In this document: positions 36,449 to 45,706 of the stretch, piece by piece | How positions within the stretch are numbered: the stretch's first letter is position 1 | Layout of the letters: the number at the start of each line of letters is the position of its first letter | Assembly (NCBI GenBank): GCA_946885915.1 | Contig: CAMPHF010000008.1 | Coordinates: 62,001-126,000 of the forward strand | DNA length: 64,000 bases | From: an uncultured Idiomarina sp. | GTDB taxonomy: Bacteria > Pseudomonadota > Gammaproteobacteria > Enterobacterales > Alteromonadaceae | Direction of reading: 5' to 3' | The notes under the pieces: model-generated | What the model saw: only the letters and a program-made list of their open reading frames with translations | What the model was told of the DNA's origin: nothing | Databases searched by the model: none | Program-made: the position numbers and the translations under genes

Positions 36449-36877
36449 GTGTCCATACTTTGGTTTAAAGCATTACACTTAATTTTCATGGTGGCATGGT
36501 TCGCCGGCATCTTTTATTTGCCGCGATTGTTTGTTTATCATGCGCAAACCACTGAGCCCAAGGTTAGCGAACAATTGAAGATTATGGAGCGCCGCCTGCT
36601 CTTGTTCGTCACCCCGTTTGCCATACTTACAGTGGTCTTTGGCGCGCTGCTGCTGTGGCAATATGGTACCGCTTGGTTAGCCCAAAGTGGCTGGATGCAC
36701 GCCAAACTTGTGCTGGTGCTAGGGTTACTTGGTTATCATGGTTATTGCTTTAAGCTGCTGGCGGATTTTAAACACGACCGTAATCAGCGGTCGCATAAGT
36801 TTTACCGATGGTTTAACGAAGCCCCAGTACTCGCATTATTTGCGATTATTTTGTTGGCGGTCTTGAAGCCCTTCTGA
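36449..36877 (+). CDS. hemJ: protoporphyrinogen IX oxidase HemJ
   Basis: A 142-residue integral membrane protein with four predicted membrane helices, of the HemJ (formerly UPF0093) family. It oxidises protoporphyrinogen IX to protoporphyrin IX in haem synthesis. The conserved N-terminal histidine lies in KALHLIFMVAWFAGIFYLPR. The loop histidine region KHDRNQRSHKFYRWFNE precedes the last helix, ending VLKPF. The start is GTG at 36449; no ATG preserves the N-terminal helix. AGGGAG lies 14 bases upstream, which is far for a Shine-Dalgarno. The haem gene hemL is about 1.1 kb downstream on the same strand with pyrB between. Confidence 0.93.
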   Translation: MSILWFKALHLIFMVAWFAGIFYLPRLFVYHAQTTEPKVSEQLKIMERRLLLFVTPFAILTVVFGALLLWQYGTAWLAQSGWMHAKLVLVLGLLGYHGYCFKLLADFKHDRNQRSHKFYRWFNEAPVLALFAIILLAVLKPF

Positions 36878-37007
36878 GCACTTGCTGATGATGCTCAGCG
36901 ATTCTCAACCGCAGCAGTTTTTGCTAGACTAGCGCCCCAGTGCAAGCAGACCAGAGCCAAGCTTGGTGGCGCACAACGGGTCATCTTCTCCTGCAAGGAC
37001 ATAACCT

Positions 37008-38024
37008 ATGCTGCAATTCACGGGTGCCAACATACTCTCGGTTGATCAATTTGATCTCGACAGTATCGAATACATTTTTCAGGTCGCCGACACCATGTTG
37101 CCTTACGCACGCCGGCAAAAGCGCACGCGAGTTCTGGATGGCGCCATTTTAGGTAATTTGTTTTTCGAAGCATCAACCCGCACCCGGGTAAGCTTTGGCA
37201 CTGCATTCAACTTACTCGGCGGCGAAGTTCGCGAAACCACCGGAATGGAATCGTCGGCTCTAGCCAAAGGCGAATCGCTATACGACACCGCACGGGTACT
37301 ATCTAGTTACAGCGACGTAATTGCCATGCGCCACCCACGCTCAGGGTCAGTCGCGGAATTCGCCGAAGGCAGCCGGGTGCCAGTCATTAACGGCGGTGAC
37401 GGCGCCAACGAGCATCCAACCCAAGCTTTGCTGGATTTATACACCATCAGAAAAGAATTGGCCTACCATGGGCAAAGCGTTGATGGCATGCATATTTGCA
37501 TGATTGGCGACCTAAAATATGGCCGCACAGTACATTCGCTGTCACGCCTACTCGCCATGTATAAAAATGTGCGCTTCACCTTAATTTCACCACGCGAATT
37601 GGCGATGCCGGAGAGCGTGTTGCAAGCACTTGACCAAGCAGGACACAGTTTTACCGTTACTGATCAACTGAGCGGTTCGTCCGATGCCGACATTGTCTAT
37701 CAAACCCGAATTCAACAAGAAAGGTTTACCTCGCCAGCCGAGGCCGATCTTTATCGCGGTAAATTTCGTTTAAATAGCGAAATTTACACCAAGCACTACA
37801 AGCCCAATACCGTCATCATGCATCCGTTACCGCGAGATTCGCGCGCGGAAGCGAACGAATTGGATAACGATTTAAACCACAACCCGAATCTTGCCATCTT
37901 CCGCCAAGCGGATAATGGTGTATTGATTCGTATGGCGCTATTTGCTCTCACCCTCGGCGTGGCCGACCAAGTCCGAAATTATGAGTGTGAAGTGAACTGG
38001 TATAGCGACAAACGTAACGTCTAA
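37008..38024 (+). CDS. pyrB: aspartate carbamoyltransferase catalytic subunit
   Basis: A 338-residue transcarbamoylase of de novo pyrimidine synthesis. The carbamoyl-phosphate motif is ASTRTR (about residues 57-62). The aspartate-specific features are EHPTQALLDLYTI, GDLKYGRTVHSL and HPLPRDSR, which separate it from ornithine carbamoyltransferase. It is about 27 residues longer than E. coli PyrB (311), with the extra length spread through the second half and a C-terminal extension. No pyrI regulatory subunit follows; hemL begins 10 bases downstream. The ATG has AAGGA eleven bases upstream. I saw no pyrimidine attenuator in the 130 bases before it. Confidence 0.95.
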   Translation: MLQFTGANILSVDQFDLDSIEYIFQVADTMLPYARRQKRTRVLDGAILGNLFFEASTRTRVSFGTAFNLLGGEVRETTGMESSALAKGESLYDTARVLSSYSDVIAMRHPRSGSVAEFAEGSRVPVINGGDGANEHPTQALLDLYTIRKELAYHGQSVDGMHICMIGDLKYGRTVHSLSRLLAMYKNVRFTLISPRELAMPESVLQALDQAGHSFTVTDQLSGSSDADIVYQTRIQQERFTSPAEADLYRGKFRLNSEIYTKHYKPNTVIMHPLPRDSRAEANELDNDLNHNPNLAIFRQADNGVLIRMALFALTLGVADQVRNYECEVNWYSDKRNV

Positions 38025-38034
38025 GAGGTAACTG

Positions 38035-39315
38035 ATGTCTCGTTCGGAAGATTTATTTACACAAGCCCAACTTAGCATTCCTGGTGGCGTCAATTCGCCT
38101 GTGCGCGCATTCAATGGCGTTGGCGGGCATCCTATTTTCATTGAGAGCGCCGATGGTGCCTATATGTTCGATGCTGATGGGCAGCGTTACATCGACTATA
38201 TCGGTTCCTGGGGACCGATGATTCTCGGCCACAACCATCCAGCTATTCGCGAAGCCACCATTGCCGCCGTACAACGCGGTACCAGCTATGGCACCCCCAC
38301 CGCCATTGAAGTGACCATGGCGGAAAAAATTAAGAGCATCATTCCGTCGATTGAAAAAGTACGGATGGTTAATAGCGGCACCGAAGCCACCATGACCGCG
38401 ATCCGCTTAGCCCGCGGTTATACCGGCCGTGACAAAATTTTGAAGTTTGAAGGAAATTACCATGGCCATGCCGATGCGCTATTGGTCAAAGCCGGCTCTG
38501 GCGCGTTAACTTTAGGTGTTCCTAATTCACCGGGGATTCCGGCTGATGTCGCAAAACATACACTCACGGTCACCTATAACGACCTAGATTCAGTCGCCGA
38601 AATCTTTGCTGAAGTCGGTGATCAAATTGCCTGTATTATTGTTGAACCTGTGGCCGGCAATATGAACTGCATTCCGCCAGTACCTGGGTTTTTAGAGGGC
38701 TTACGGCGTATTTGTGACGACTACGGCAGCGTGCTGATTTTTGATGAAGTCATGACCGGCTTCCGCGTAGCGCCCGGTGGCGCACAAGAGCGTTACAACG
38801 TGCTTCCCGACCTGACCACCTTAGGTAAAGTTATCGGTGGCGGTATGCCCGTCGGTGCGTTTGGTGGTAAACGCGAAATCATGGATTACATTGCGCCGGT
38901 AGGTCCGGTCTATCAAGCGGGCACGCTTTCCGGTAATCCGGTCGCCATGGCCGCGGGTTTGGCCGCGTTAACTCAGTTGAGCACCCCAGGCTTGTACGAA
39001 CGCCTGTATGCGAATGTCGATCGGTTGCTAAGTGGCTTACAACGTGAAGCGGATGCGGCGGGAATTCCGCTCACGACCAATCGTGCTGGCTCGATGTTCG
39101 GGTTCTTCTTCACCGATGCAAAGCAGGTGACGACTTATCAGCAAGCCACCGAGTGCAATATGGCGCAATTTAAAGCCTTCTATCACCACATGCTGAAAGC
39201 GGGCATTTACTTAGCGCCATCGGCGTTTGAAGCCGGCTTTATGTCAGCTGCGCATAGCGATGCCGACATCGATGCCACCATTGCGGCAGCGAAAGCGGCG
39301 TTTGCCAAGCTCTAA
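38035..39315 (+). CDS. hemL: glutamate-1-semialdehyde 2,1-aminomutase
   Basis: A 426-residue PLP enzyme that converts glutamate 1-semialdehyde to 5-aminolevulinate, the first committed step of C5-pathway haem synthesis. Typical features are [42 protein letters not shown], and the PLP lysine in [18 protein letters not shown] (about residue 265). The length is exactly that of E. coli HemL. The ATG at 38035 has AGAGG six bases upstream. It sits 10 bases after pyrB. A strong hairpin overlapping the end of the convergent mrcB (39362-39393) may terminate it. Confidence 0.98.
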   Translation: MSRSEDLFTQAQLSIPGGVNSPVRAFNGVGGHPIFIESADGAYMFDADGQRYIDYIGSWGPMILGHNHPAIREATIAAVQRGTSYGTPTAIEVTMAEKIKSIIPSIEKVRMVNSGTEATMTAIRLARGYTGRDKILKFEGNYHGHADALLVKAGSGALTLGVPNSPGIPADVAKHTLTVTYNDLDSVAEIFAEVGDQIACIIVEPVAGNMNCIPPVPGFLEGLRRICDDYGSVLIFDEVMTGFRVAPGGAQERYNVLPDLTTLGKVIGGGMPVGAFGGKREIMDYIAPVGPVYQAGTLSGNPVAMAAGLAALTQLSTPGLYERLYANVDRLLSGLQREADAAGIPLTTNRAGSMFGFFFTDAKQVTTYQQATECNMAQFKAFYHHMLKAGIYLAPSAFEAGFMSAAHSDADIDATIAAAKAAFAKL

Positions 39316-39361
39316 GCGTCTCATTAAGCTTGTCAGTGTTTAGCTAACTACACAGCAAACC

Positions 39362-39393
39362 GGCAGCGCGTTAGTTTCCAAACACGCGCTGCC
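39362..39393. terminator. hairpin at the hemL/mrcB junction, possibly bidirectional terminator
   Basis: GGCAGCGCGT (39362-39371) and ACGCGCTGCC (39384-39393) form a 10-base perfect stem. An inner GTTT/AAAC pair extends it, with TA bulged. It covers the mrcB stop codon. On the plus strand a run of five T follows seven bases after the stem, which suits hemL termination; on the minus strand the following sequence is only weakly T-rich. Confidence 0.5.
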
Positions 39394-41665
39394 ACCAAGA
39401 TTTTTCTTCCAACTCACCTTCGCAGTTAATATTTTCTGGCAATGGCTGGGCTACCGCCGGAAACCGCCGGGCATTATCACAAGTAAGGGGTACTCGCTCA
39501 CCCGTATCAGACTGATAAGCTTGCATACTAATAGTGGCCGGAGCCTGCGTGCGCAACGGTTGTACGCCCACTTGCTGGTAGTAATCTCGAAGTACTGGCA
39601 AAGCACCTGAGCTACCGGTTAAGCCCATCGGTTGATTATCATCACGTCCCAGCCATACGGTGGCGACATGCTGTTGATCAAAAGTAACGAACCAGCTATC
39701 ACGAAAGTCGTTGGTGGTACCGCTTTTACCAGCGAGTTGATGCTCGCCAACGGCGGCCGCTAACGCGCGGCCCGTCCCCTCATTAATGACCCCTTGCAAG
39801 CCGTGCTGCACTAAATAGCCGGCTTCCGCCGGTAACCAACGCTCACCGCGCGCTAGCGGGCGGTCATAAATACGCAGTCCATCATGGGTGGTGATCGCTT
39901 GTATCGCGCGCAGTGGCCGGTAGTTACCTTGCTGGGCAAAACTACTATAAAGTCGGGTAATACCAAGCGGTGACATGGAAACTGCACCAAGCGTGAGCGA
40001 CGGGTACATCGGGATTGGGGTGGTCACGCCGTTGTGCTCTAACGCTTGCGCTATTGCTTCTAATCCCAGCGCCAGCCCCAGATGCACCGCCGGTAAATTG
40101 CGCGATGAGACAAAGGCGTCATAGAGCGCCATCGGTTCGCCGTACTCGCCACTATAATTCTGGGGAGTCCAAGTTTTACCGTTGGCTTCGGTGAGCGTAA
40201 GCGGCGCATCACTCAGCGGTGTGGCAAGACTATATTGCTGGGGCTTTGCTAAAGCGAGTCCATAAATAACTGGTTTAAGCAAAGAGCCCACCTGCCGCTG
40301 AGCATAAAGCGCGCGATTAAATCCCGCTAACTCGCTATTACGACCGCCGACAATTGCACTAATACCTGCCTGTTGATGATCGGCAACCACTATCGCCGCT
40401 TCTAATGCCTCGGCTTGGGGTAATTGTGGCACGATCCGCTGCAGTGCTTGCTCAGCCGCCACCTGCCGGTGTGGATCAAGATAAGTGAAGACCCGCAAGC
40501 CATCCTGCTGCCACTGTTTGGGAAGCGGGATTTGCGCCATTTCTGCTGCGACCAGATCCATGTAATGAGGCCGCACGCGAGTCACTAACCCACTCTGTTC
40601 ATAGGTCGGTAACGGCGACTCTAGTGCAGCTAAGTAATCGGGCTTGCTGATCATATTTTGGCTGAACATCAGTTGCAGGATCATATCGCGCCGCTGCTGT
40701 GCTCGCTCAGGATAACGCCGTGGATCGTAATAAGACGGGCCTTTAATAATACCAACCAGCAGCGCGACTTCAGCGGCATCTAATTCTTGTACCTGCTTGC
40801 CGTAATAGAACATGCTGGCCAAACCAATTCCATGAATAGCAGAGCCGCGATCCTGGCCAAAATAAACCTCGTTTAAATAGGTTTCGAGGATCTCATTTTT
40901 GCTAAAGCGATAATCAATCACCAAGGCCATTAATGCTTCCCGTGCTTTGCGCCAAAGATTCTGCTCCCGGGTGAGATACAGATTTTTGACTAACTGCTGG
41001 GTGAGCGTGCTGCCGCCTTGTACCGTGCGGCCTGCGGCTAAATTGGCGAGTGCTGCTCGGCCAATGGAGGTGATTGAAATCCCTTGGTGGTGATAGAAAT
41101 CTTGGTCTTCAACCAACAATAAGGTTTCCACCAGCAAATTCGGGATCAGCTCTAACCCAACCAATAAGCGGTCTTCATTATTACTGGGCGTGAGTCGACC
41201 AACTAACGGCGGCTCGAGTTTAAATTCGGGTAACTGACGGCCATCGGGCCAGCTAATGACTTGAGTGATTGCGTTGTCGTTAAAGCGTACCTTCACTTGG
41301 CGCGCCATCGCCGGGCCGTCAGCAAAATCGAACGGGCGTCGATAAATGTGCAGAATAGCCGTCTGGCCATTACGCTCTAGGCTAAACTGGCCGGTATCCG
41401 TAACCCGTTCGACCGGACGATAACGTAATTGGGTGAGTTCTTGCTGTAGTGCAGCAGGACTAATATTGGCGGCCGGATGCAACATCAGTGCACGGCCATA
41501 AATAATAGCGGGTGCCTGATAACGATTACTGGCAAAGCGCTCAGATAACACGCCATCCAAATAAATGACATAAAAGCACAGCAACACCAGCACTGCCAAA
41601 CCCAGCTTGATGCTGGTCCAAAACAGATAGCCTAACCCCTGCCGCCAATTCATTGCTAACTTCAT
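39371..41665 (-). CDS. mrcB: penicillin-binding protein 1B (bifunctional glycosyltransferase/transpeptidase)
   Basis: A 764-residue class A PBP. Order: a cytoplasmic tail, a membrane helix (about 14-38), a UB2H domain (about 60-145) that distinguishes PBP1B from PBP1A, a GT51 glycosyltransferase (about 150-320, with EDQDFYHHQG and QGGSTLTQQLVKNLYL), and a transpeptidase domain. The transpeptidase motifs are SLLK (SxxK), SRN (SxN) and KSGTT. The protein is shorter at the N-terminus than E. coli PBP1B (844). It polymerises and cross-links peptidoglycan. The ATG at 41665 has AGAGAAAG upstream. A 12-base triplicate repeat separates it from hrpB; E. coli also has hrpB followed by mrcB. Confidence 0.96.
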   Translation of the reverse strand: MKLAMNWRQGLGYLFWTSIKLGLAVLVLLCFYVIYLDGVLSERFASNRYQAPAIIYGRALMLHPAANISPAALQQELTQLRYRPVERVTDTGQFSLERNGQTAILHIYRRPFDFADGPAMARQVKVRFNDNAITQVISWPDGRQLPEFKLEPPLVGRLTPSNNEDRLLVGLELIPNLLVETLLLVEDQDFYHHQGISITSIGRAALANLAAGRTVQGGSTLTQQLVKNLYLTREQNLWRKAREALMALVIDYRFSKNEILETYLNEVYFGQDRGSAIHGIGLASMFYYGKQVQELDAAEVALLVGIIKGPSYYDPRRYPERAQQRRDMILQLMFSQNMISKPDYLAALESPLPTYEQSGLVTRVRPHYMDLVAAEMAQIPLPKQWQQDGLRVFTYLDPHRQVAAEQALQRIVPQLPQAEALEAAIVVADHQQAGISAIVGGRNSELAGFNRALYAQRQVGSLLKPVIYGLALAKPQQYSLATPLSDAPLTLTEANGKTWTPQNYSGEYGEPMALYDAFVSSRNLPAVHLGLALGLEAIAQALEHNGVTTPIPMYPSLTLGAVSMSPLGITRLYSSFAQQGNYRPLRAIQAITTHDGLRIYDRPLARGERWLPAEAGYLVQHGLQGVINEGTGRALAAAVGEHQLAGKSGTTNDFRDSWFVTFDQQHVATVWLGRDDNQPMGLTGSSGALPVLRDYYQQVGVQPLRTQAPATISMQAYQSDTGERVPLTCDNARRFPAVAQPLPENINCEGELEEKSWWQRVFGN

Positions 41666-41674
41666 TTGCTTTCT

Positions 41675-41710
41675 CTATTAGTGACGCTATAAGTAACGCT
41701 ATAAGTGACG
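41675..41710 (-). repeat. three tandem 12-base repeats spanning the hrpB stop codon
   Basis: On the minus strand the units are CGTCACTTATAG (41699-41710), CGTTACTTATAG (41687-41698) and CGTCACTAATAG (41675-41686), each differing by one base from the first. The first contains the last codons and TAG stop of hrpB; the copies repeat that stop in frame twice more. They fill most of the hrpB-mrcB gap. Confidence 0.85.
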
Positions 41711-44230
41711 CTTGGTTTTATGGGTTGCCACCGCCGTTAACGGATCATCAGGCCAAGGATGTTTCGGGTAGCGACCCCGCATTTCCTTTTTCACTGCGGC
41801 ATACCCATTGTGCCAGAAACTGGCTAAATCTTGGGTGCGCTGCAACAGCCGCCCTGCCGGTGAGAGTAACTCAAGTGTCAGCGGCACCTGCGCTTGCAAC
41901 AATCGAGGCGAGACGGGCGTGCCGAACACCTCTTGCAACTTAATCGCCGCGACAATGGCATCGTCGCGATACTCAATGCTGACAGCGCGACCACTTGGCG
42001 CCAACCATTGGGTTGGACAGGCTTGCTGCAACTGCTGCTGCCGACTATATCCCAAACGCACTTGCAAGGCGTCAAGGGCTGACCACTGCTGCAACTGCTT
42101 CACACTGCCGATCTGTTGCCAATAAGGTAACGCCCACTCGCGCAACTCTGCGCTGAGCTTCGCAATCGAAAAATCAGGCCAATCCGTTGGCTGTAACACC
42201 CTCTGATACCAGTTAACGCGCGCGAGCCAAGCCGCCACCGCTGGTTGCTCTAACCATGTCGGTAGTGCTGCCGTTGGCGCAATGGCCAGTAAAGCCTCCG
42301 CGACCTCCGTCGCGGTCACCTCACCGACCAACGTCTGCTCTTGCCATAAGGCTTGCCCCAGCCACTGTTGCTTTACCTTCACCAGGCGCTGTTGTGGGCC
42401 TTGCCAAGTTGCGCTGGTGCGGGTGGTTAACGACACCGCAGGATGCGCCAAGGCTTGCTCGGTTAAAGGTAACCACCAGCGCCACGTTGCATCGACCTGC
42501 TGAGCTTGTGCGCTCAGTATCGGTACCAGCACCAACCGCGGCCAAGTTCGCGGCGCTTGGCTGCGCTCGCCGGCCTTGGCGCCACCACCATAGGCCATTT
42601 TATACAGCGGCACGCTCCCAGCACTAACCTCATCGCTACGCTTCACACCCAAGCGGTCGGGATATCCCCAGAGCAGCAGCTCTGCCACTTGCGCCGCATC
42701 TATTTGCGCCCAATTGGGCGGTTGCTTAGTCGGCTCAACCTGTAACCGCCGCTGCCAGTATCGCCAGCGCAATGAGGCCGGCGGGTAACGGGATAAACCA
42801 AGCAATAAATCGTGCTCGGTTTGCTGTGGCGGTTGCTCTAACCACGCCAGCAAGTATGCGGCCAGTGTGCGGATTGGCGCCGACTGTTCCGTCACCTGTT
42901 CCGCAACAAATAATGCAATACGGGCTAGGCGCGGCTCCACGCCATATTGTGCCATCGCTTTGCCAGTTGCGGTTAAGCTACCCGTGTCAGTAAGCGCACC
43001 GAGCGCGTGCAGCTGTGCTTCGGCTTGGTGTAAATGGGCGCGATTAGGCGCACTAAAAAACGCTAGCTCACTCGGTTCAGCACCCCACAGTTTGGCCTCA
43101 AGCAGCAAGCCCGTGAGATCCTGCACCTCGATATCAGCAGGCGCATACTCGGCGCGACCATGCCAACTCGAGGCTGGCCAAACGCGAATACAAGTTCCAG
43201 GCCCTAAGCGACCGGCACGCCCAGCACGCTGGGTGGCTTCAGCTCGACTTACCCGCTTCGAGGTTAATTGGCTCAAGCCATGTTGCGGAATAAATTCCGC
43301 GCGGCGAACCTCGCCGCTATCAACCACCACGTCAATATTGGCCAAGGTTAAACTGGTCTCGGCCACATTGGTTGCCAACACCACCCGAACTTCTGTGGTT
43401 GCCGGCGCCACTGCCTGCCGCTGTGCAGCAAGCGGCAATTGTCCGTGTAATGGCCATACCGGCACGCCCGCGGGCAGATTTAAGCGTTCTGTAACGGCTC
43501 GAATTTCAGCTTGGCCCGGCAAAAACACTAACACCCCGCGTTCCGCCCGAGCCACTGCAGCCTCGGTAGCTCTCGCCCAGGCATTTATTCGTTCTGACCA
43601 GGGCGCAGTTAAATCAACCGGTCGGTATTCAAGCGTTACGGGGTGTTGCCGCCCCTCACTTTGCAACACCGCACATGGCGCTTCAGCGGCATCACTTGCC
43701 GTGGTTAACCATTGGGCTAAGGCCGTTGCGGGCAAGGTGGCCGACATCACTAACAACTTCAACTCTGGGCGTAATTGCATAGCATCCAGCAACATCGCCA
43801 AGCCTAAATCGCTATGCAAATTACGTTCATGGAATTCATCGAATATGACCAAGCCTACCCCTGCTAATTCGGGATCGGCTTGTAAATATCGCGTAAACAT
43901 TCCCTCAGTCACGATCAGTAAGCGCGTTTTTGCGCCAAACTTTTGCTCGCCACGAATATGATAACCAACCTGTTCGCCAAGGGGAGACTGCAGTTGTTCT
44001 GCTAAAAAATGTGCAATATTGACAGCGGCAACACGCCGCGGTTGCAGTAATAAAATGCGTTGACCCGCAAATTGCGGGTCATTAAGCAGATGAAGTGGTA
44101 ATTGAGTAGATTTACCGGCGCCGGGTGGTGCCTGCAGCACCACCTTACGCGTGCGCAGAAAGGCAGTGCTTAATTCCGGTAAGATAGCGGCAATCGGTAA
44201 TTCAACAGATTGCGTTGCGGCAGCACTCAC
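41699..44230 (-). CDS. hrpB: ATP-dependent RNA helicase HrpB
   Basis: An 843-residue DExH-box helicase of the HrpB family (E. coli 809). Motif I is APPGAGKSTQLPLHLL (about 35-50), motif II DEFHERN, motif III MSATLP, motif VI QRAGRAGRLGPG. The helicase-associated and DUF1605/HrpB C-terminal domains follow, with the characteristic C-terminal RGRYPKHPWPDDP. The cellular role is poorly defined; it is a putative RNA helicase. The start is GTG at 44230, four bases after the pepB stop; ribosomes may couple from pepB, as the nearest purine stretch is 12 bases upstream. The final codons are part of a 12-base tandem repeat. Confidence 0.96.
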   Translation of the reverse strand: MSAAATQSVELPIAAILPELSTAFLRTRKVVLQAPPGAGKSTQLPLHLLNDPQFAGQRILLLQPRRVAAVNIAHFLAEQLQSPLGEQVGYHIRGEQKFGAKTRLLIVTEGMFTRYLQADPELAGVGLVIFDEFHERNLHSDLGLAMLLDAMQLRPELKLLVMSATLPATALAQWLTTASDAAEAPCAVLQSEGRQHPVTLEYRPVDLTAPWSERINAWARATEAAVARAERGVLVFLPGQAEIRAVTERLNLPAGVPVWPLHGQLPLAAQRQAVAPATTEVRVVLATNVAETSLTLANIDVVVDSGEVRRAEFIPQHGLSQLTSKRVSRAEATQRAGRAGRLGPGTCIRVWPASSWHGRAEYAPADIEVQDLTGLLLEAKLWGAEPSELAFFSAPNRAHLHQAEAQLHALGALTDTGSLTATGKAMAQYGVEPRLARIALFVAEQVTEQSAPIRTLAAYLLAWLEQPPQQTEHDLLLGLSRYPPASLRWRYWQRRLQVEPTKQPPNWAQIDAAQVAELLLWGYPDRLGVKRSDEVSAGSVPLYKMAYGGGAKAGERSQAPRTWPRLVLVPILSAQAQQVDATWRWWLPLTEQALAHPAVSLTTRTSATWQGPQQRLVKVKQQWLGQALWQEQTLVGEVTATEVAEALLAIAPTAALPTWLEQPAVAAWLARVNWYQRVLQPTDWPDFSIAKLSAELREWALPYWQQIGSVKQLQQWSALDALQVRLGYSRQQQLQQACPTQWLAPSGRAVSIEYRDDAIVAAIKLQEVFGTPVSPRLLQAQVPLTLELLSPAGRLLQRTQDLASFWHNGYAAVKKEMRGRYPKHPWPDDPLTAVATHKTKRHL

Positions 44231-44233
44231 GCG

Positions 44234-45565
44234 TTATGACTGCCCCTGCGTCAAGCAGGCTGCGATAGTACGAACCCCCAGCGCCGTTGCGCCAGCTGCC
44301 CACATACTGTTGGCACTACCGTGGTAGGCAGCCGCGATATCGAAGTGCAGCCAGCCTTGCCCTTGGTTTGGCGCAAACCTTAATAAGAAGCCTGCAGCAT
44401 TGCTGGCACCACCGGTGCCACCACCTTTTTGCGGCCGGCTGTTCGCGGTATCGGCAAATGGTGACGGGCAGGCATCCATATGGAAGCTGGCTAACGGCAA
44501 GCGCCACACCGCTTCTTGTTCTTGCGCCGCACACTGCAATGCTTGTGCAGCAAAGGTCTCGTCAACGCTGAATAAGGCGTTGTATTCAGTGCCCACCGCG
44601 ACTTGCGCAGCACCAGTTAAAGTGGCGGCATCAATTACCCGTTGTGCGCCTACTTCGCCGGCATAAAGGAGCCCATCGGCTAGCACCAAACGACCCTCGG
44701 CATCGGTATTGACCACTTCAACCGTGGTGCCATTTTTATAGGTAATAATGTCGCCGAGTTTGTAAGCCGAGCCATCGACTAAGTTCTCAGCACAGCACAG
44801 TACCAGTTGCACACGTCGTTGTAGACCACGCTGAATCGCGAGTGCTAAAGCGCCAGCAACGGTAGCTGCACCGCCCATGTCGCATTTCATCGCCAACATG
44901 CCTTCGCTTGATTTCAAGCTGTAACCACCACTATCGAAGGTAATGCCCTTACCCACTAATACGGTGTCGATGGGAGCGTTTTTATCACCACTTGGGTTGT
45001 AGTCAATAATCGCCAGCAACGGTGGGCGCTTACTGGCGCGACCAACGGTGTGAATGCCCATCCATCCCTGTTCTAGGAGCGCATCACCTTTTACAATTTG
45101 GGTACTAACAGACTCGGGCGCGAGCGCTTCAAGCTTCTCGCTCACCCGCTCAGCTAATACTTCTGGATACATGTCGGCTGGAGCTAAGTTAATCAGCTCC
45201 CGCGTCCAACTTGCCACTTCTTGCAATTGCTGCAGACGGCTCGCAGCATCAGGCTCGGCCTCATGCCAGCTAATTTTATTAGTGCTCGCGGTATTGGTAT
45301 AACCCTGTGCTAAGGCCCATTGGCGCGCTTCATCCCAGCCTTTCCCCGCCGGTTGAATGTGCTGTAAACCGAGCTGGTCAAGCTGGCGTCCCGCGGCTTG
45401 CACTTTACGAAGTAAGTCACGACCTGCCAAATCCAGGTGTAATTCGATGCGGCCTTCGGCAAATCGCACCACACTATTGGCGCGCCATGCTGAGGCGTTG
45501 GGCTCACTGGTGGCGGTAGTTGGAGCTTGTTTGGCAATTAAATAGATTGGCATAGCGGTAGACAT
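44234..45565 (-). CDS. pepB: peptidase B (M17 leucyl aminopeptidase family)
   Basis: A 443-residue M17 zinc/manganese aminopeptidase close to E. coli PepB (427). The catalytic lysine is in VGKGITFDSGGYS and the catalytic arginine in NTDAEGRLVLADGL. Other metal ligands are in MKCDMGGAATV. These proteins form hexamers in the cytosol and remove N-terminal residues. The N-terminal domain is shorter than in PepA. The ATG at 45565 is preceded by AAGGAG with a good spacing. hrpB follows after four bases. It is divergent from sfsA with about 140 bases of unremarkable sequence between them. Confidence 0.95.
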   Translation of the reverse strand: MSTAMPIYLIAKQAPTTATSEPNASAWRANSVVRFAEGRIELHLDLAGRDLLRKVQAAGRQLDQLGLQHIQPAGKGWDEARQWALAQGYTNTASTNKISWHEAEPDAASRLQQLQEVASWTRELINLAPADMYPEVLAERVSEKLEALAPESVSTQIVKGDALLEQGWMGIHTVGRASKRPPLLAIIDYNPSGDKNAPIDTVLVGKGITFDSGGYSLKSSEGMLAMKCDMGGAATVAGALALAIQRGLQRRVQLVLCCAENLVDGSAYKLGDIITYKNGTTVEVVNTDAEGRLVLADGLLYAGEVGAQRVIDAATLTGAAQVAVGTEYNALFSVDETFAAQALQCAAQEQEAVWRLPLASFHMDACPSPFADTANSRPQKGGGTGGASNAAGFLLRFAPNQGQGWLHFDIAAAYHGSANSMWAAGATALGVRTIAACLTQGQS

Positions 45566-45706
45566 CAGAACACTCCTTCGTATACTCAGCGGTTGCGCTT
45601 TGGTCGGTCACTTTTTTGCTGACAGCGCCTGCGACCAGCGTTCAACATCGTGCGGAAAAGTTACTCTAGCACTGTTTTTACATTAGCACAGGATATATGG
45701 ATTAAA

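Noticed and set aside
36874..36898. Inverted repeat CTGAGCA/TGCTCAG after hemJ as a terminator
   Set aside because: Only seven pairs around an 11-base loop and no T-run on either strand.
42867..43961. A 364-codon open frame on the plus strand
   Set aside because: It lies wholly antisense to hrpB, has cysteine- and serine-rich composition, no family features and no ribosome binding site. It is a shadow of hrpB codon use.
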